From: Bacteroidia bacterium
GTDB taxonomy: Bacteria; Bacteroidota; Bacteroidia; Flavobacteriales_D; JAUILH01
Direction of reading: 5' to 3'
Length of the DNA: 35,295 nucleotides
Assembly (NCBI GenBank): GCA_030433115.1
Contig: JAUILH010000030.1
Coordinates: 1 to 35,295 of the forward strand
Part shown: in pieces, positions 23,523-30,403 of the stretch
Layout: every line of letters starts with the position of its first letter
Numbering within the stretch: position 1 is the stretch's first letter
Notes under the pieces: model-generated
The model's database searches: none
What the model was told of the DNA's origin: nothing
The model's input: only the letters and a program-made list of their open reading frames with translations
Made by a program: the position numbers and the translations under genes

Positions 23523-24758
23523 ATGAAAACCAAATACATATTTCTATTGCCCAATTTAATCTTGATGACTATCTCAGGGTATTGTCAAAATCAGCTCATT
23601 TTGAATAACGACGGGTTTATCGTTTTGAAATCAGATACTTATTTGGTTGTGGAGAATGATTCTAGCAACGCCATTTCGTCAGTGGGGACTGGGGGGAATA
23701 TCATTTCTGAGTCGGAGTCCGCAAGAATCAAATGGATGGTAGGATCCAAAACTGGCAGCTACGTATTTCCATTGACTGCACCAACGCACACCAAAATTCC
23801 ATTGACCCTCAATATTAATCAAGCAGGGACCGGAAACGGTCAAATAGTGGTGTCGTCCTGGACTGGTGGTCACTGGAATAATGAGTTATATAAGCCAAGC
23901 ACTGTGTCTTCAATGGCAGCACCCGGTATCAGCAATAACTCGGAAAATGTCATCGATAGATTTTGGATAGTGGATGCGGTTGATTTTACCACCAAACCTT
24001 CAGGTAAGATGATTTTCGCGTATGATGATGTTGAGAGAACGACTACTGGGAATTCAATTTTGCCCGGAACACTTTCTGCGCAGAGACATAATGATACAAG
24101 TTGGTTGATTCCGCCAGAAGGTAGTGACAATCACCCCAGTCTCAACGTCAATAACGTGTCTTTTTCGGATAAAACATTTCACAAAACCTGGACCTTGGTC
24201 AATAATTTAGTTCCGTTGCCTGTAGAACTAGCTGGTTTTACTGTCGCTTGTAATTCGGATCTCGATCAAACCGAAATAATTTGGAGCACATATTCTGAAT
24301 CTAATGTGGATTATTTTGACCTTCAATATTCTCTTGATGGCACTGATTTCCCATCACTCAAAAAGATTAAAGCAAATGGCTTCAGTAACGCATTTACTGA
24401 ATATCAGGTCTCTGATGATGTGAAACCTGGTATAATCTATTACCGTCTATTAGAGGTCGATTTTGACGGTACCGTTAAGGAGCTTTCAAGGGAGATGGCC
24501 TCTTGCAGTTTAAAGGAACATGAACTCATTTTACATCCCAATCCATCAAACGGTGTGTTTGTAGTCACTTTTGATGATGTTTTGGATCAGGATACGAATT
24601 TCGACATTGTAGCTTTAGATGGTAAGGTGATATACACAGGTGTATTTACTGGTAACAGCAAGGTATTTAATCTGGATTTAGGTGTAGTTCTTTCCGGGTT
24701 TTATTTGCTGAGAGTGAAAGGTCAATCGTACAATCAAATTAAATTTTATATACTATGA
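23523..24758 (+). CDS. Secreted protein with type IX secretion (type A) C-terminal sorting domain
   Basis: A 411-aa protein with signal peptide 1-21 (LLPNLILMTISGYCQ). The first 230 residues are beta-type and resemble the generic front of many Bacteroidota surface proteins (LILNNDGFIVLKSDTYLVVEN, IKWMVGSKTGSYVFPLT, IDRFWIVDAVDFTTKPSG). Residues 232-325 form an FN3/adhesin-like unit common before the sorting domain (PLPVELAGFTVACNSD, YFDLQYSLDGTDF, YYRLLEVDFDGT). The last 75 residues are a T9SS type A domain: LHPNPSNGVFVVTF, then VALDGKVIYTG, then LSGFYLLRVKGQ and a final KFYIL. T9SS exports such proteins across the outer membrane and attaches them to the surface. The stop overlaps the next ATG as ATGA, so the two are co-translated. 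Confidence 0.93.
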   Translation: MKTKYIFLLPNLILMTISGYCQNQLILNNDGFIVLKSDTYLVVENDSSNAISSVGTGGNIISESESARIKWMVGSKTGSYVFPLTAPTHTKIPLTLNINQAGTGNGQIVVSSWTGGHWNNELYKPSTVSSMAAPGISNNSENVIDRFWIVDAVDFTTKPSGKMIFAYDDVERTTTGNSILPGTLSAQRHNDTSWLIPPEGSDNHPSLNVNNVSFSDKTFHKTWTLVNNLVPLPVELAGFTVACNSDLDQTEIIWSTYSESNVDYFDLQYSLDGTDFPSLKKIKANGFSNAFTEYQVSDDVKPGIIYYRLLEVDFDGTVKELSREMASCSLKEHELILHPNPSNGVFVVTFDDVLDQDTNFDIVALDGKVIYTGVFTGNSKVFNLDLGVVLSGFYLLRVKGQSYNQIKFYIL

Positions 24759-25684
24759 AAACAATATGTATACTTTTTGCAGCTATGTTCATTTCTATGC
24801 ATACTTATAGTCAGAATGTGGGAATCAATGCTACTGGTGTTGCACCTGATTCAAGTGCTGCATTGGATGTTAGTTCGGTAGACAGAGGTGTTTTGATTCC
24901 CAGGGTGTCTCTAAGTTCTGCAAACACTTATTCCCCAATTCTTGTGAAACCTGATACCTCTCTTTTGGTATACAATACTGCTACAAACGGAACAACTCCC
25001 AATGAGGTGTCCCCTGGATTTTATTATTGGAGCGGTAACAAATGGGTGCGTATTGCAGATAAGACAACCAGCGGCAGTATGGGATGGTTCTTTGATGGTG
25101 CTATGGGACAGAGTCATGCGAATTTAGCTACTTTTCAAGGACATGCGATTTACGAAAATACAGGCTACAACACTCGTGGTATCCGTATCATTGGTGGTGG
25201 TCAGAGTCTTCTTGGTACATCAAGTTGGGCAACGAATTTTGATTTTTCAAAGGATTTTAGGTTAGAATTTAGAGTGTATATTGATGGCGGTGGAGATGCG
25301 TTGGTGATTTCTTGTGGAGGAAATGCCTCTCATAGCGCATCATATAGTGGATATTCTATGAGCTACGGCACCTATCCTTCTCAAACACAACAAGTCGCTG
25401 TTGGGACTACTGAACTGAGAAACAGTCAGGCAACTTCTACTCCTACAGGTGCCATTGCTGGAAATTGGGTTACTGGTAGGTTGGAAGTGTTTAAGGACGA
25501 TCACACCGGCAAAAAGTACATACGATCGAGTTATCAAGTTGCAGATGACTGGGTGACTGCACATATCGCGGAGATTGTATCAGACATATCACCTACAGGT
25601 AATATTAAATTTCATGCTTGGGCGGGCTCCAATGCCACAAGTGCTGGTTTTTTCTTGCAAAATGCCCGATTAACTTATTTGTGA
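24755..25684 (+). CDS. Secreted surface protein with NVGIN...ALDVSS repeat front and LamG-like C-terminal domain
   Basis: A 309-aa protein with signal peptide 1-19 (ILFAAMFISMHTYSQ). Residues 20-105 follow the widespread Bacteroidota pattern of NVGIGxxxPxxSAALDVxSxxxGxLxPR (here NVGINATGVAPDSSAALDVSS and RGVLIPRVSL), then LLVYNTATNG and GFYYWSGNKWVRIADK, which are found at the base of surface adhesins and tail-fibre-like proteins. Residues about 110-309 are beta-rich (DFRLEFRVYIDGGGDALVISCG, GNWVTGRLEVFKDDH, NIKFHAWAGSNATSAGFFLQN, ARLTYL) and could be a laminin-G/concanavalin-like jelly roll; that is a guess from pattern. No T9SS sorting domain at the end. Its ATG overlaps the preceding stop as ATGA. 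Its partner carries the sorting domain, so the two may form a surface complex. Confidence 0.85.
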   Translation: MKTICILFAAMFISMHTYSQNVGINATGVAPDSSAALDVSSVDRGVLIPRVSLSSANTYSPILVKPDTSLLVYNTATNGTTPNEVSPGFYYWSGNKWVRIADKTTSGSMGWFFDGAMGQSHANLATFQGHAIYENTGYNTRGIRIIGGGQSLLGTSSWATNFDFSKDFRLEFRVYIDGGGDALVISCGGNASHSASYSGYSMSYGTYPSQTQQVAVGTTELRNSQATSTPTGAIAGNWVTGRLEVFKDDHTGKKYIRSSYQVADDWVTAHIAEIVSDISPTGNIKFHAWAGSNATSAGFFLQNARLTYL

Positions 25685-25741
25685 TATAAATGTTACTTGA
25701 ACTAATATTAAGTGTGAGAAAGTGAATTAGGATGAGTAGTA

Positions 25742-25808
25742 AAGCGAGAATGAAGCACAAAAAAAGCGAGTCAAAACTCGAATTCACATTCTCATTTTGT
25801 TTCTCGCT
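25742..25808 (-). terminator. Nested inverted repeats with terminator-like core
   Basis: Outer arms AGCGAGAA (25743-25750) and TTCTCGCT (25801-25808) are perfect inverted repeats. Inside, CGAGT (25767-25771), loop CAAA, ACTCG (25776-25780). Read on the minus strand the inner hairpin is followed by C and seven T, a weak intrinsic terminator of five stem pairs. It could end transcription from the tRNA side, or be a cruciform element after the surface-protein unit (stop at 25684). Confidence 0.5.
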
Positions 25809-25815
25809 CTTTATT

Positions 25816-25833
25816 GTGGGCCCACCTGGGCTC
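25816..25833 (-). repeat. Duplicate of the tRNA 3' end (attachment-site-like or tRNA remnant)
   Basis: GTGGGCCCACCTGGGCTC here is identical over 18 bases to 25928-25945, which is the 3' acceptor strand, part of the T arm and one following base of the tRNA gene. Identity stops at both ends. Between the copies lies the tRNA terminator hairpin. Phage and island integrases use exactly this part of tRNA genes as attachment core, but no integrase is seen in the window; a decayed tandem tRNA is the alternative. Confidence 0.6.
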
Positions 25834-25882
25834 CATCCTCCATTTCATTTCGGCTGATAAACTTCTCGCCCAAACTGCCTTT

Positions 25883-25926
25883 AAATTCAAAAAGCCCAAC
25901 GCTTGCGCATTGAGCTTTTCAAATTT
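25883..25926 (-). terminator. Intrinsic terminator of the tRNA gene
   Basis: On the minus strand, 2 bases after the tRNA discriminator and C, 20 bases (25926-25907) can pair with 25902-25883 around a GCAA loop (25906-25903). All 20 positions pair in the minus-strand RNA if four G-U pairs are allowed; on the plus strand the same four are A/C mismatches. The core GCTCAATGC/GCGTTGGGC is flanked by AAAA and TTTTT, the classic shape of a terminator. So the structure belongs to the minus-strand transcript, that is, to the tRNA. Confidence 0.85.
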
Positions 25927-25928
25927 AG

Positions 25929-26002
25929 TGGGCCCACCTGGGCTCGAACCAGGGACTTTCTGATTATGAGTCAGATACTCTAACCAACTGAGTTATAGGC
26001 CC
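25929..26002 (-). tRNA. tRNA with CAT anticodon (tRNA-Ile2, lysidine-modified, or elongator tRNA-Met)
   Basis: 74 bases fold into a complete cloverleaf: acceptor GGGCCTA with TGGGCCC, D stem ACTC/GAGT, anticodon stem TCTGA/TCAGA around loop CTCATAA (anticodon CAT), T stem CCTGG/CCAGG with loop TTCGAGC, discriminator A. CCA is not encoded (next bases C, T). The acceptor has C4-G69 and C5-G68, the pairs used by TilS in E. coli to choose tRNA-Ile2 and absent from its elongator tRNA-Met, so isoleucine (AUA) is slightly favoured. A 20-pair terminator follows directly and its 3' end is duplicated 112 bases downstream. Confidence 0.95.
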
Positions 26003-26085
26003 AAGTTAAATTTGATTTAACTTATGAGGACTGCAAATGTATCTTTCCAAAGCATATTTTGCAAGTTTTATACTAATTTTCGGAT

Positions 26086-26721
26086 GTGAAAAACGCCAAA
26101 GTAAAGAATATCATATTTGATCTGGGAGGGGTTTTGCTCAATATCAACTACAAGGCCAGTATTGAAGCGTTCAAAGCCATTGGAATTCGTGATTTTGAAA
26201 AACTCTATACCCAGGCGCAGCAATCCAGTTTGTTTGATGATTTTGAGGTAGGACGAATCTCTCCTGCAGAATTTAGGGATGGGCTGAGAGTACAGTCTGG
26301 AGTTGCCATGCCTGATCAAGAGATTGATGATGCCTGGAATGCTATGTTGCTGGATTTCCCCAAAAAAAGACTCGACTTCTTAAAGCAAATGTCGGTGCAG
26401 TACCGGTGCTTCTTGTTGAGTAATACAAATGACATTCATATCGAGTCTTTTGAGCGACAAATGGAATCTGATGGCATTTTAAACGATTTTCAGAATGTGT
26501 TTGAAGGACATTATTACTCCTCGAGTATTGGAAAAAGAAAGCCGAATCCAGATACTTTTTTATGGGTTTGTGAGCAACATCAGCTAGTGCCTGAAGACAC
26601 TTTGTTTATAGATGATTCCATTCAACATGTTCATGGCGCTAAAGAAGCTGATCTTCAAGCACACTTCTTAGACACTTCAAAAGAAGATGTTATTCAACTA
26701 CTGGGGCGCGTCTTGGCATAA
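26086..26721 (+). CDS. HAD-superfamily phosphatase (subfamily IA, YihX-like)
   Basis: A 211-aa protein starting at GTG; the only nearby ATG (26084) reads ATG TGA. All four HAD motifs are visible: motif I IIFDLGGVLL (nucleophile D12; Gly replaces the second Asp, as in YihX-type members), motif II LLSNTND (about 115), motif III Lys in GKRKPNPDTF (about 150), motif IV LFIDDS (about 173). The cap is the short helical C1 type between about 20 and 90 (QSSLFDDFEVGRISPAEFRDGL). YihX of E. coli dephosphorylates glucose-1-phosphate; the substrate here is unknown. Its 3' end overlaps the methylmalonyl-CoA epimerase gene by 24 bases, tail to tail. A weak TAATTTTC box lies at 26074-26081 without a well-placed upstream element. 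Confidence 0.9.
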   Translation: MKNAKVKNIIFDLGGVLLNINYKASIEAFKAIGIRDFEKLYTQAQQSSLFDDFEVGRISPAEFRDGLRVQSGVAMPDQEIDDAWNAMLLDFPKKRLDFLKQMSVQYRCFLLSNTNDIHIESFERQMESDGILNDFQNVFEGHYYSSSIGKRKPNPDTFLWVCEQHQLVPEDTLFIDDSIQHVHGAKEADLQAHFLDTSKEDVIQLLGRVLA

Positions 26722-27105
26722 TTCAACCAACACACCATTGGTAGATTTCGGGTGAAGGAAAGCAATGAGCTTGTTGTCGGCACCTGGTTTTGCTGTTTGA
26801 TGAATCAGCGTGAATCCTTCATCTTCAAGTCGCCTGATCTCAGCGTCAATATCGTCTACATCAAAAGCCAGGTGATGCACGCCCTCGCCTTTTTTCTCAA
26901 TAAATTTGGTAATCGGACTATTCTCGTTGGTGCCCTCCAGTAGCTCAATCTTGGTCTCTCCAACTTGAAAAAATGACGTGATCACGCCTTCGCTTTCAAC
27001 AGCTTCTTCCTTATATGGCTGTACACCAAGTAACTTAGTGAATAGTTCGTTACTTTCCTTAATGTCTTTAACAGCAATGCCAATGTGTTCAATTTTATTC
27101 ATCAT
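26698..27105 (-). CDS. mce: Methylmalonyl-CoA epimerase
   Basis: A 135-aa vicinal-oxygen-chelate protein of the usual length. It begins KIEHIGIAVKDI and has the two beta-alpha-beta-beta-beta halves of the fold. The expected metal ligands are present: H7 (EHIGIAV), Q47 (FFQVGE), H78 (GVHHLAFDV) and E128 (GVLVELCQ). The enzyme interconverts (S)- and (R)-methylmalonyl-CoA, linking propionyl-CoA carboxylase to methylmalonyl-CoA mutase for propionate and branched-chain amino-acid use. The mutase and carboxylase genes are not in the window. A second Met (M2) is an equally possible start. The gene stands alone, between a convergent HAD gene and the terminator of the next minus-strand gene upstream. 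Confidence 0.95.
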   Translation of the reverse strand: MMNKIEHIGIAVKDIKESNELFTKLLGVQPYKEEAVESEGVITSFFQVGETKIELLEGTNENSPITKFIEKKGEGVHHLAFDVDDIDAEIRRLEDEGFTLIHQTAKPGADNKLIAFLHPKSTNGVLVELCQDAPQ

Positions 27106-27126
27106 GATTCGTCAAGTTTAGTTCAT

Positions 27127-27159
27127 AAAAAAACCATCTCTCGCAGGGAAAGATGGTTT
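27127..27159 (-). terminator. Intrinsic terminator downstream of the T9SS-sorted 262-aa gene
   Basis: On the minus strand AAACCATCT (27159-27151) pairs with AGATGGTTT (27139-27131); three more pairs (T-G, T-A, C-G) extend the stem to 12, leaving loop CCTGC. A run of seven T (27133-27127) follows. It lies 23 bases after the stop at 27182 and before mce. Confidence 0.88.
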
Positions 27160-27181
27160 CAATATTTGTTAGTCAAAGTCC

Positions 27182-27970
27182 TTATTTTTTAAGGAACTTG
27201 TCGTTTTTGTTATCGTAATTTAAGTAGTAAGCCCCTTTCGTTAGGTTACTACAATCAATGCTTTCGTCGTATCCCTTTTTAACCAAGTTACCGTAAGCAT
27301 CATAAATCTCATACCTTGTTTTTCCAGAGAAAGTAATTGTTTTACCTACTTTCTTAGGTTCAAATGTCACAGGTGTAATTGTGGTAGTTAAAGACTTAGG
27401 CTGAGATGAGTTGGCTTTTTTCGTGTGATCGATTTGCTTCACTCTCACCTTAACAGTTCCACTGTGCAATGGCACCTTAAACTGATAGTCGTGTTTTTGC
27501 TGAGTACCTTCACCATCCACTTCCCCAACAGGAATCCATTTATTCCAGTTGTAGATTTCCACAATGAAAGGCAATTTTCCAGTTTCACCAGTGGTAGACC
27601 ATTTAACCGTACCGTCTTCACCGATGGTTAAACCTTCGTACTTACAAGTAGAGGTTGGTTTCAAAGACTCTGCATTCAAAACCTTTGGTGTACAATCACT
27701 TCCGTGTTCAATCACAACAGTAACAGGATCACCTATCTTTAACCCCAGCTTAGCAAAGTCAATTTCGTAGGCACTTGAACTGATTTCGTCTGAAGTTACT
27801 TTATCGTTAACCGTGACTTTATCAGTACAAAATCCAACGCCACCATCCTTAAATGGGTTTTGGACAAATAGGTTTTTACCTTGGTAATGCCCCTCTAAGA
27901 TAAGTCTCTTTTGGGCACCAACAACCCCAGCAGTAAGGGTTAGCAGTCCTATGATTAATAATTTTTTCAT
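27182..27970 (-). CDS. Small secreted protein with T9SS-like C-terminal sorting domain
   Basis: A 262-aa protein with signal peptide 1-19 (LLIIGLLTLTAGVVGAQ). Residues 20-110 are beta-type (RLILEGHYQGKNLFVQNPF, LGLKIGDPVTVVIEHGSDC). Residues about 110-190 may be an Ig-like unit (TVKWSTTGETGKLPFIVEIYN, HSGTVKVRVKQIDH). The last 45 residues (RYEIYDAYGNLVKKGYDE, LTKGAYYLNYDNKNDKFLKK) have the pattern of a T9SS type A sorting domain: a YD-x-x-G turn, a Leu-x-x-G-x-Y-x-L strand, and a basic end. The gene has its own terminator and a perfect TAnnTTTG box upstream. Function unknown; a surface or extracellular protein is likely. Confidence 0.88.
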   Translation of the reverse strand: MKKLLIIGLLTLTAGVVGAQKRLILEGHYQGKNLFVQNPFKDGGVGFCTDKVTVNDKVTSDEISSSAYEIDFAKLGLKIGDPVTVVIEHGSDCTPKVLNAESLKPTSTCKYEGLTIGEDGTVKWSTTGETGKLPFIVEIYNWNKWIPVGEVDGEGTQQKHDYQFKVPLHSGTVKVRVKQIDHTKKANSSQPKSLTTTITPVTFEPKKVGKTITFSGKTRYEIYDAYGNLVKKGYDESIDCSNLTKGAYYLNYDNKNDKFLKK

Positions 27971-28032
27971 GCAAATAACATCTTTAGCCTTTTCAGACTT
28001 GAGCGCAATATTAATAGCTATTTTGTAATTAT

Positions 28033-28040
28033 CAAAGATA
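28033..28040 (-). promoter_or_regulatory. Probable -7 promoter element for the 262-aa gene
   Basis: TATCTTTG on the minus strand is an exact match to the Bacteroidota sigma-A -7 consensus TAnnTTTG, 63 bases upstream of the ATG. No TTG is seen at the expected -33 position, so the call rests on one element only. Confidence 0.4.
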
Positions 28041-28155
28041 TTTTCAATAAAAATAAACTCTGATTCTAAAAAAAATGTCGATAAACCATCAAAATTTAAA
28101 GACCAAACAAAATTGAAAGGGCTTTGTTTGCATAATAGTTTTTTTAATTTTAATC

Positions 28156-28186
28156 TTGCAAACCTTATTATAAATGTGTACTTTCA
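28156..28186 (+). promoter_or_regulatory. Probable Bacteroidota promoter for the peptide-binding lipoprotein gene
   Basis: TTG at 28156-28158, 20 bases, TACTTTCA at 28179-28186, a partial match to TAnnTTTG (TA-TT kept). The spacing fits the -33/-7 pair. It would give a leader of about 30 bases before the ATG at 28223. The 252-base gap 27971-28222 otherwise holds only AT-rich sequence and the minus-strand box above. Confidence 0.35.
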
Positions 28187-28222
28187 AGTTATCGATGGTA
28201 CACCAAGCATAAACTGTTTTTC

Positions 28223-30058
28223 ATGAAGAATTTTTTGAAGTATTCAAGCCTAGTAATCGCAGGGAGTCTGATATTGGCCTCTTGTGGAGGAGATAAAGAA
28301 GATAAAGGAAAGGAAGAGGACGAAGGTGGTAAAAGCGGATCTACTGAAACAACAAACCCTAAAACTGGCAATGATTTAGGAAATTTGAAAGCAGGAGCTG
28401 GTGATGTGCAGTTAGGTGGCGTGATTCATCTAGCGGATGAAGAAACATACTCAAGTTTGTTCCCAATGGCCATTGAAGATTTGGTGTCCTCACAGGTGGC
28501 AACACAGTTGTACGATGGCTTGTTAAAATTTAACCCAAACACCTTAGAGTTAGAAGGCGCCATTGCTGAGTCTTATGAAGCTACTGACGACAACAAAGTA
28601 TTCACTTTTAAGTTGAGACAAGGTGTTAAGTTTCATGACAATGCCTGTTTTGAAGGGGGAAGTGGAAGAGAAGTAACGGCAAACGATTTTAAATACACCT
28701 TCGAGTTGATGTGTTCAGGAGATAACGAGCTGGCAAAGTCAAACTTTGAAGCCATATTTAAAGAAGATGTCATGGGGGCTGAAGCTTATTACAGCGGATC
28801 AGCTGAAGAAGTGACCGGATTTAAAGTGATTGATGATTATACTTTTCAAATTGAATTGAAAAATCCTCAGTTTAGCTTCTTGTATAAATTGGCTCAGGCA
28901 CCAACAGCAGTCATTGCTAAGGAAGCTTATGAGAAATACGGAGCGGATATCACAGTTGGAACAGGGCCATTCATGTTCCACTCTAAAAGCCCTTCTGTTT
29001 TAGTATTGGCGAAGAACCCAAATTACTTCATGACTGATGAGGCTGGAAATCAATTGCCTTATTTGGATTCGGTTTACTTTCATTATATAGATAGCAAGCC
29101 GGAGCAAGTAGAGTTGTTTGAGTCTGGAAAGTTGACAATTCTTAGAGGATTACCTGCCGACAAGGTATCCGAGATTATCCAGGAAAAAATTGACGAGTAT
29201 CAGTTTGATGGAGAACCTCCATTGAAGATGTTTGAGTTGAAACCGGAATTGGCTTCTCAGTATTATGAGTTTAACATGACCAGACCACACTTTAAAGATG
29301 TGAGAGTGAGAAAAGCATTTAACTATGCAATCGATAGATCTAAAGTGATTGAAAATGCACTTAAAGGACAAGCCAATAAGAATGGAGACTATGGCATCAC
29401 ACCTCCGGTTAAAATCATTAAAGATTATCCTTTCGACAGTTTGCACAATTACGGATACTCATATGATCCGGAAAAGGCAAAGGCTTTGATGGCTGAAGCA
29501 GGTTACCCAAACGGAGAAGGATTTCCTATCCTTATGCTTGAAATCAATAGCGGTGGTAACATGCACAACAAAGTGGCTAAGGAAGTCATTAAGCAATTGG
29601 AGTCTGTTTTGGGCATTCATGTGAATCAGGAAGTGGTGCCGTTTGCGAAAAAATTGGAAGATGCTAAATATGGTAAAGCAGATATGTTCAGAGCTGCCTG
29701 GGTAGCTGATTACCCGGACCCTGAAACTTTCCTTACCAACTGTTACGGAAAATATGTGCCCAATAGCTTGGATGAGCCTTCTCACCCGAATACAATGAGA
29801 TATAAAAACGCTGAGTTCGACAAGTATTTTGAAGCCGGTCTGGCAGCCAATAACATTGAAGAGAGATATGAAAACTTCTATCAGGCTGAAAAAACCATGA
29901 TGCAAGATCCGCCAATCATCCCGTTATGGTATACAGAGGACTATAAATTGTATTACTCATATGTGAGGAATTATTCCCCAAATGCGTTGTCTTATTTGGA
30001 CTTGTCTAAAGTGTTTTTGAAGCATTACACAAAAGATGAGTACCTGGAGACGCATTAA
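28223..30058 (+). CDS. ABC transporter peptide-binding lipoprotein, SBP family 5 (OppA/DppA-like)
   Basis: A 611-aa protein with a lipoprotein signal (lipobox L18-A19-S20-C21 in LILASCGG) and a charged linker 22-50 (DKEDKGKEEDEGGKSGS). The remainder is one family-5 solute-binding domain: LYDGLLKFNPNTLELEGAIAE near 93-113, the VKFHDN box (about 135), VTANDFKYTFELM, GTGPFMFHSKSP, VRVRKAFNYAIDR (about 364), and AWVADYPDPETFL (about 490). Such proteins catch oligopeptides, nickel or other ligands and pass them to a membrane permease; ligand cannot be deduced. No permease or ATPase gene follows: a strong terminator comes 20 bases after the stop, so the transporter parts must be elsewhere. Length is a little above the usual 500-560, because of the linker and an insert. 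Confidence 0.95.
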   Translation: MKNFLKYSSLVIAGSLILASCGGDKEDKGKEEDEGGKSGSTETTNPKTGNDLGNLKAGAGDVQLGGVIHLADEETYSSLFPMAIEDLVSSQVATQLYDGLLKFNPNTLELEGAIAESYEATDDNKVFTFKLRQGVKFHDNACFEGGSGREVTANDFKYTFELMCSGDNELAKSNFEAIFKEDVMGAEAYYSGSAEEVTGFKVIDDYTFQIELKNPQFSFLYKLAQAPTAVIAKEAYEKYGADITVGTGPFMFHSKSPSVLVLAKNPNYFMTDEAGNQLPYLDSVYFHYIDSKPEQVELFESGKLTILRGLPADKVSEIIQEKIDEYQFDGEPPLKMFELKPELASQYYEFNMTRPHFKDVRVRKAFNYAIDRSKVIENALKGQANKNGDYGITPPVKIIKDYPFDSLHNYGYSYDPEKAKALMAEAGYPNGEGFPILMLEINSGGNMHNKVAKEVIKQLESVLGIHVNQEVVPFAKKLEDAKYGKADMFRAAWVADYPDPETFLTNCYGKYVPNSLDEPSHPNTMRYKNAEFDKYFEAGLAANNIEERYENFYQAEKTMMQDPPIIPLWYTEDYKLYYSYVRNYSPNALSYLDLSKVFLKHYTKDEYLETH

Positions 30059-30078
30059 AATTGAATTTTAGTACTTAA

Positions 30079-30111
30079 AATGGAGCCCAAAACTGAGGCT
30101 CCATTTTTTTT
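30079..30111 (+). terminator. Intrinsic terminator after the peptide-binding lipoprotein gene
   Basis: AATGGAGCC (30079-30087) and GGCTCCATT (30097-30105) form a perfect 9-pair stem with a 9-base loop, followed by a run of eight T (30104-30111). Confidence 0.95.
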
Positions 30112-30158
30112 GGCACGGAATTTGACATACTCTAATCGAACACTAAAAACTGAATACG

Positions 30159-30296
30159 ATGATTGATTTGAAGAAACAATATAAAGAAGCCAAAAAATTA
30201 GCTAAGAATTTGATGCAATCTGGAATGATTGGAGCTTATCTAAAGCAATTGGCTGTTGTTGAAGCTTTGCAATTACAGCTTCAGCCAACGAAATAA
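30159..30296 (+). CDS. Small conserved-looking protein, 45 aa
   Basis: An ATG-to-TAA frame of 46 codons between two terminators. The product (MIDLKKQYKEAKKLAKNLMQ at the start, QLQLQPTK at the end) is a basic, amphipathic helical peptide without signal peptide. Support for it being real: it is the only sizable frame in the 300-base gap between strong terminators, it has an ordered helix-forming composition, and a terminator begins about 50 bases after its stop, making it a self-contained unit. A TTTG stands at 30121, but no good -7 box. Function unknown; a cytosolic small binding protein is a guess. Confidence 0.65.
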   Translation: MIDLKKQYKEAKKLAKNLMQSGMIGAYLKQLAVVEALQLQLQPTK

Positions 30297-30300
30297 GATT

Positions 30301-30341
30301 ATCCTGAATATATAACAGGATGAGTACATCCTGAAATCCTG
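30301..30341 (+). repeat. Competing ATCCTG/CAGGAT hairpins downstream of the small ORF
   Basis: CAGGAT (30316-30321) can pair with ATCCTG on its left (30301-30306) or on its right (30328-30333); a third ATCCTG lies at 30336-30341. The two hairpins exclude each other. They sit between the small-ORF stop and the next terminator. Confidence 0.45.
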
Positions 30342-30346
30342 AATTT

Positions 30347-30389
30347 AAAACCCTGGCACTGGAATAAGATCAAGTCGTCAGGGTTTTTT
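30347..30389 (+). terminator. Intrinsic terminator of the small ORF unit
   Basis: AAAACCCTG (30347-30355) pairs with CAGGGTTTT (30379-30387), nine pairs around a 23-base loop, followed by T to 30389. It lies 15 bases before the kinase ATG, so the kinase either depends on read-through or has a promoter within this sequence. Confidence 0.8.
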
Positions 30390-30403
30390 GTATCTTGTTG
30401 TGA

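Noticed and set aside
25685..26085. Integrase or transposase remnant near the tRNA
   Set aside because: No frame in this gap encodes such a protein. Only the tRNA, two hairpins and the 18-base repeat are seen.
29459..29905. Minus-strand frame of 148 codons
   Set aside because: Antisense to the peptide-binding lipoprotein gene, which is complete and well supported.
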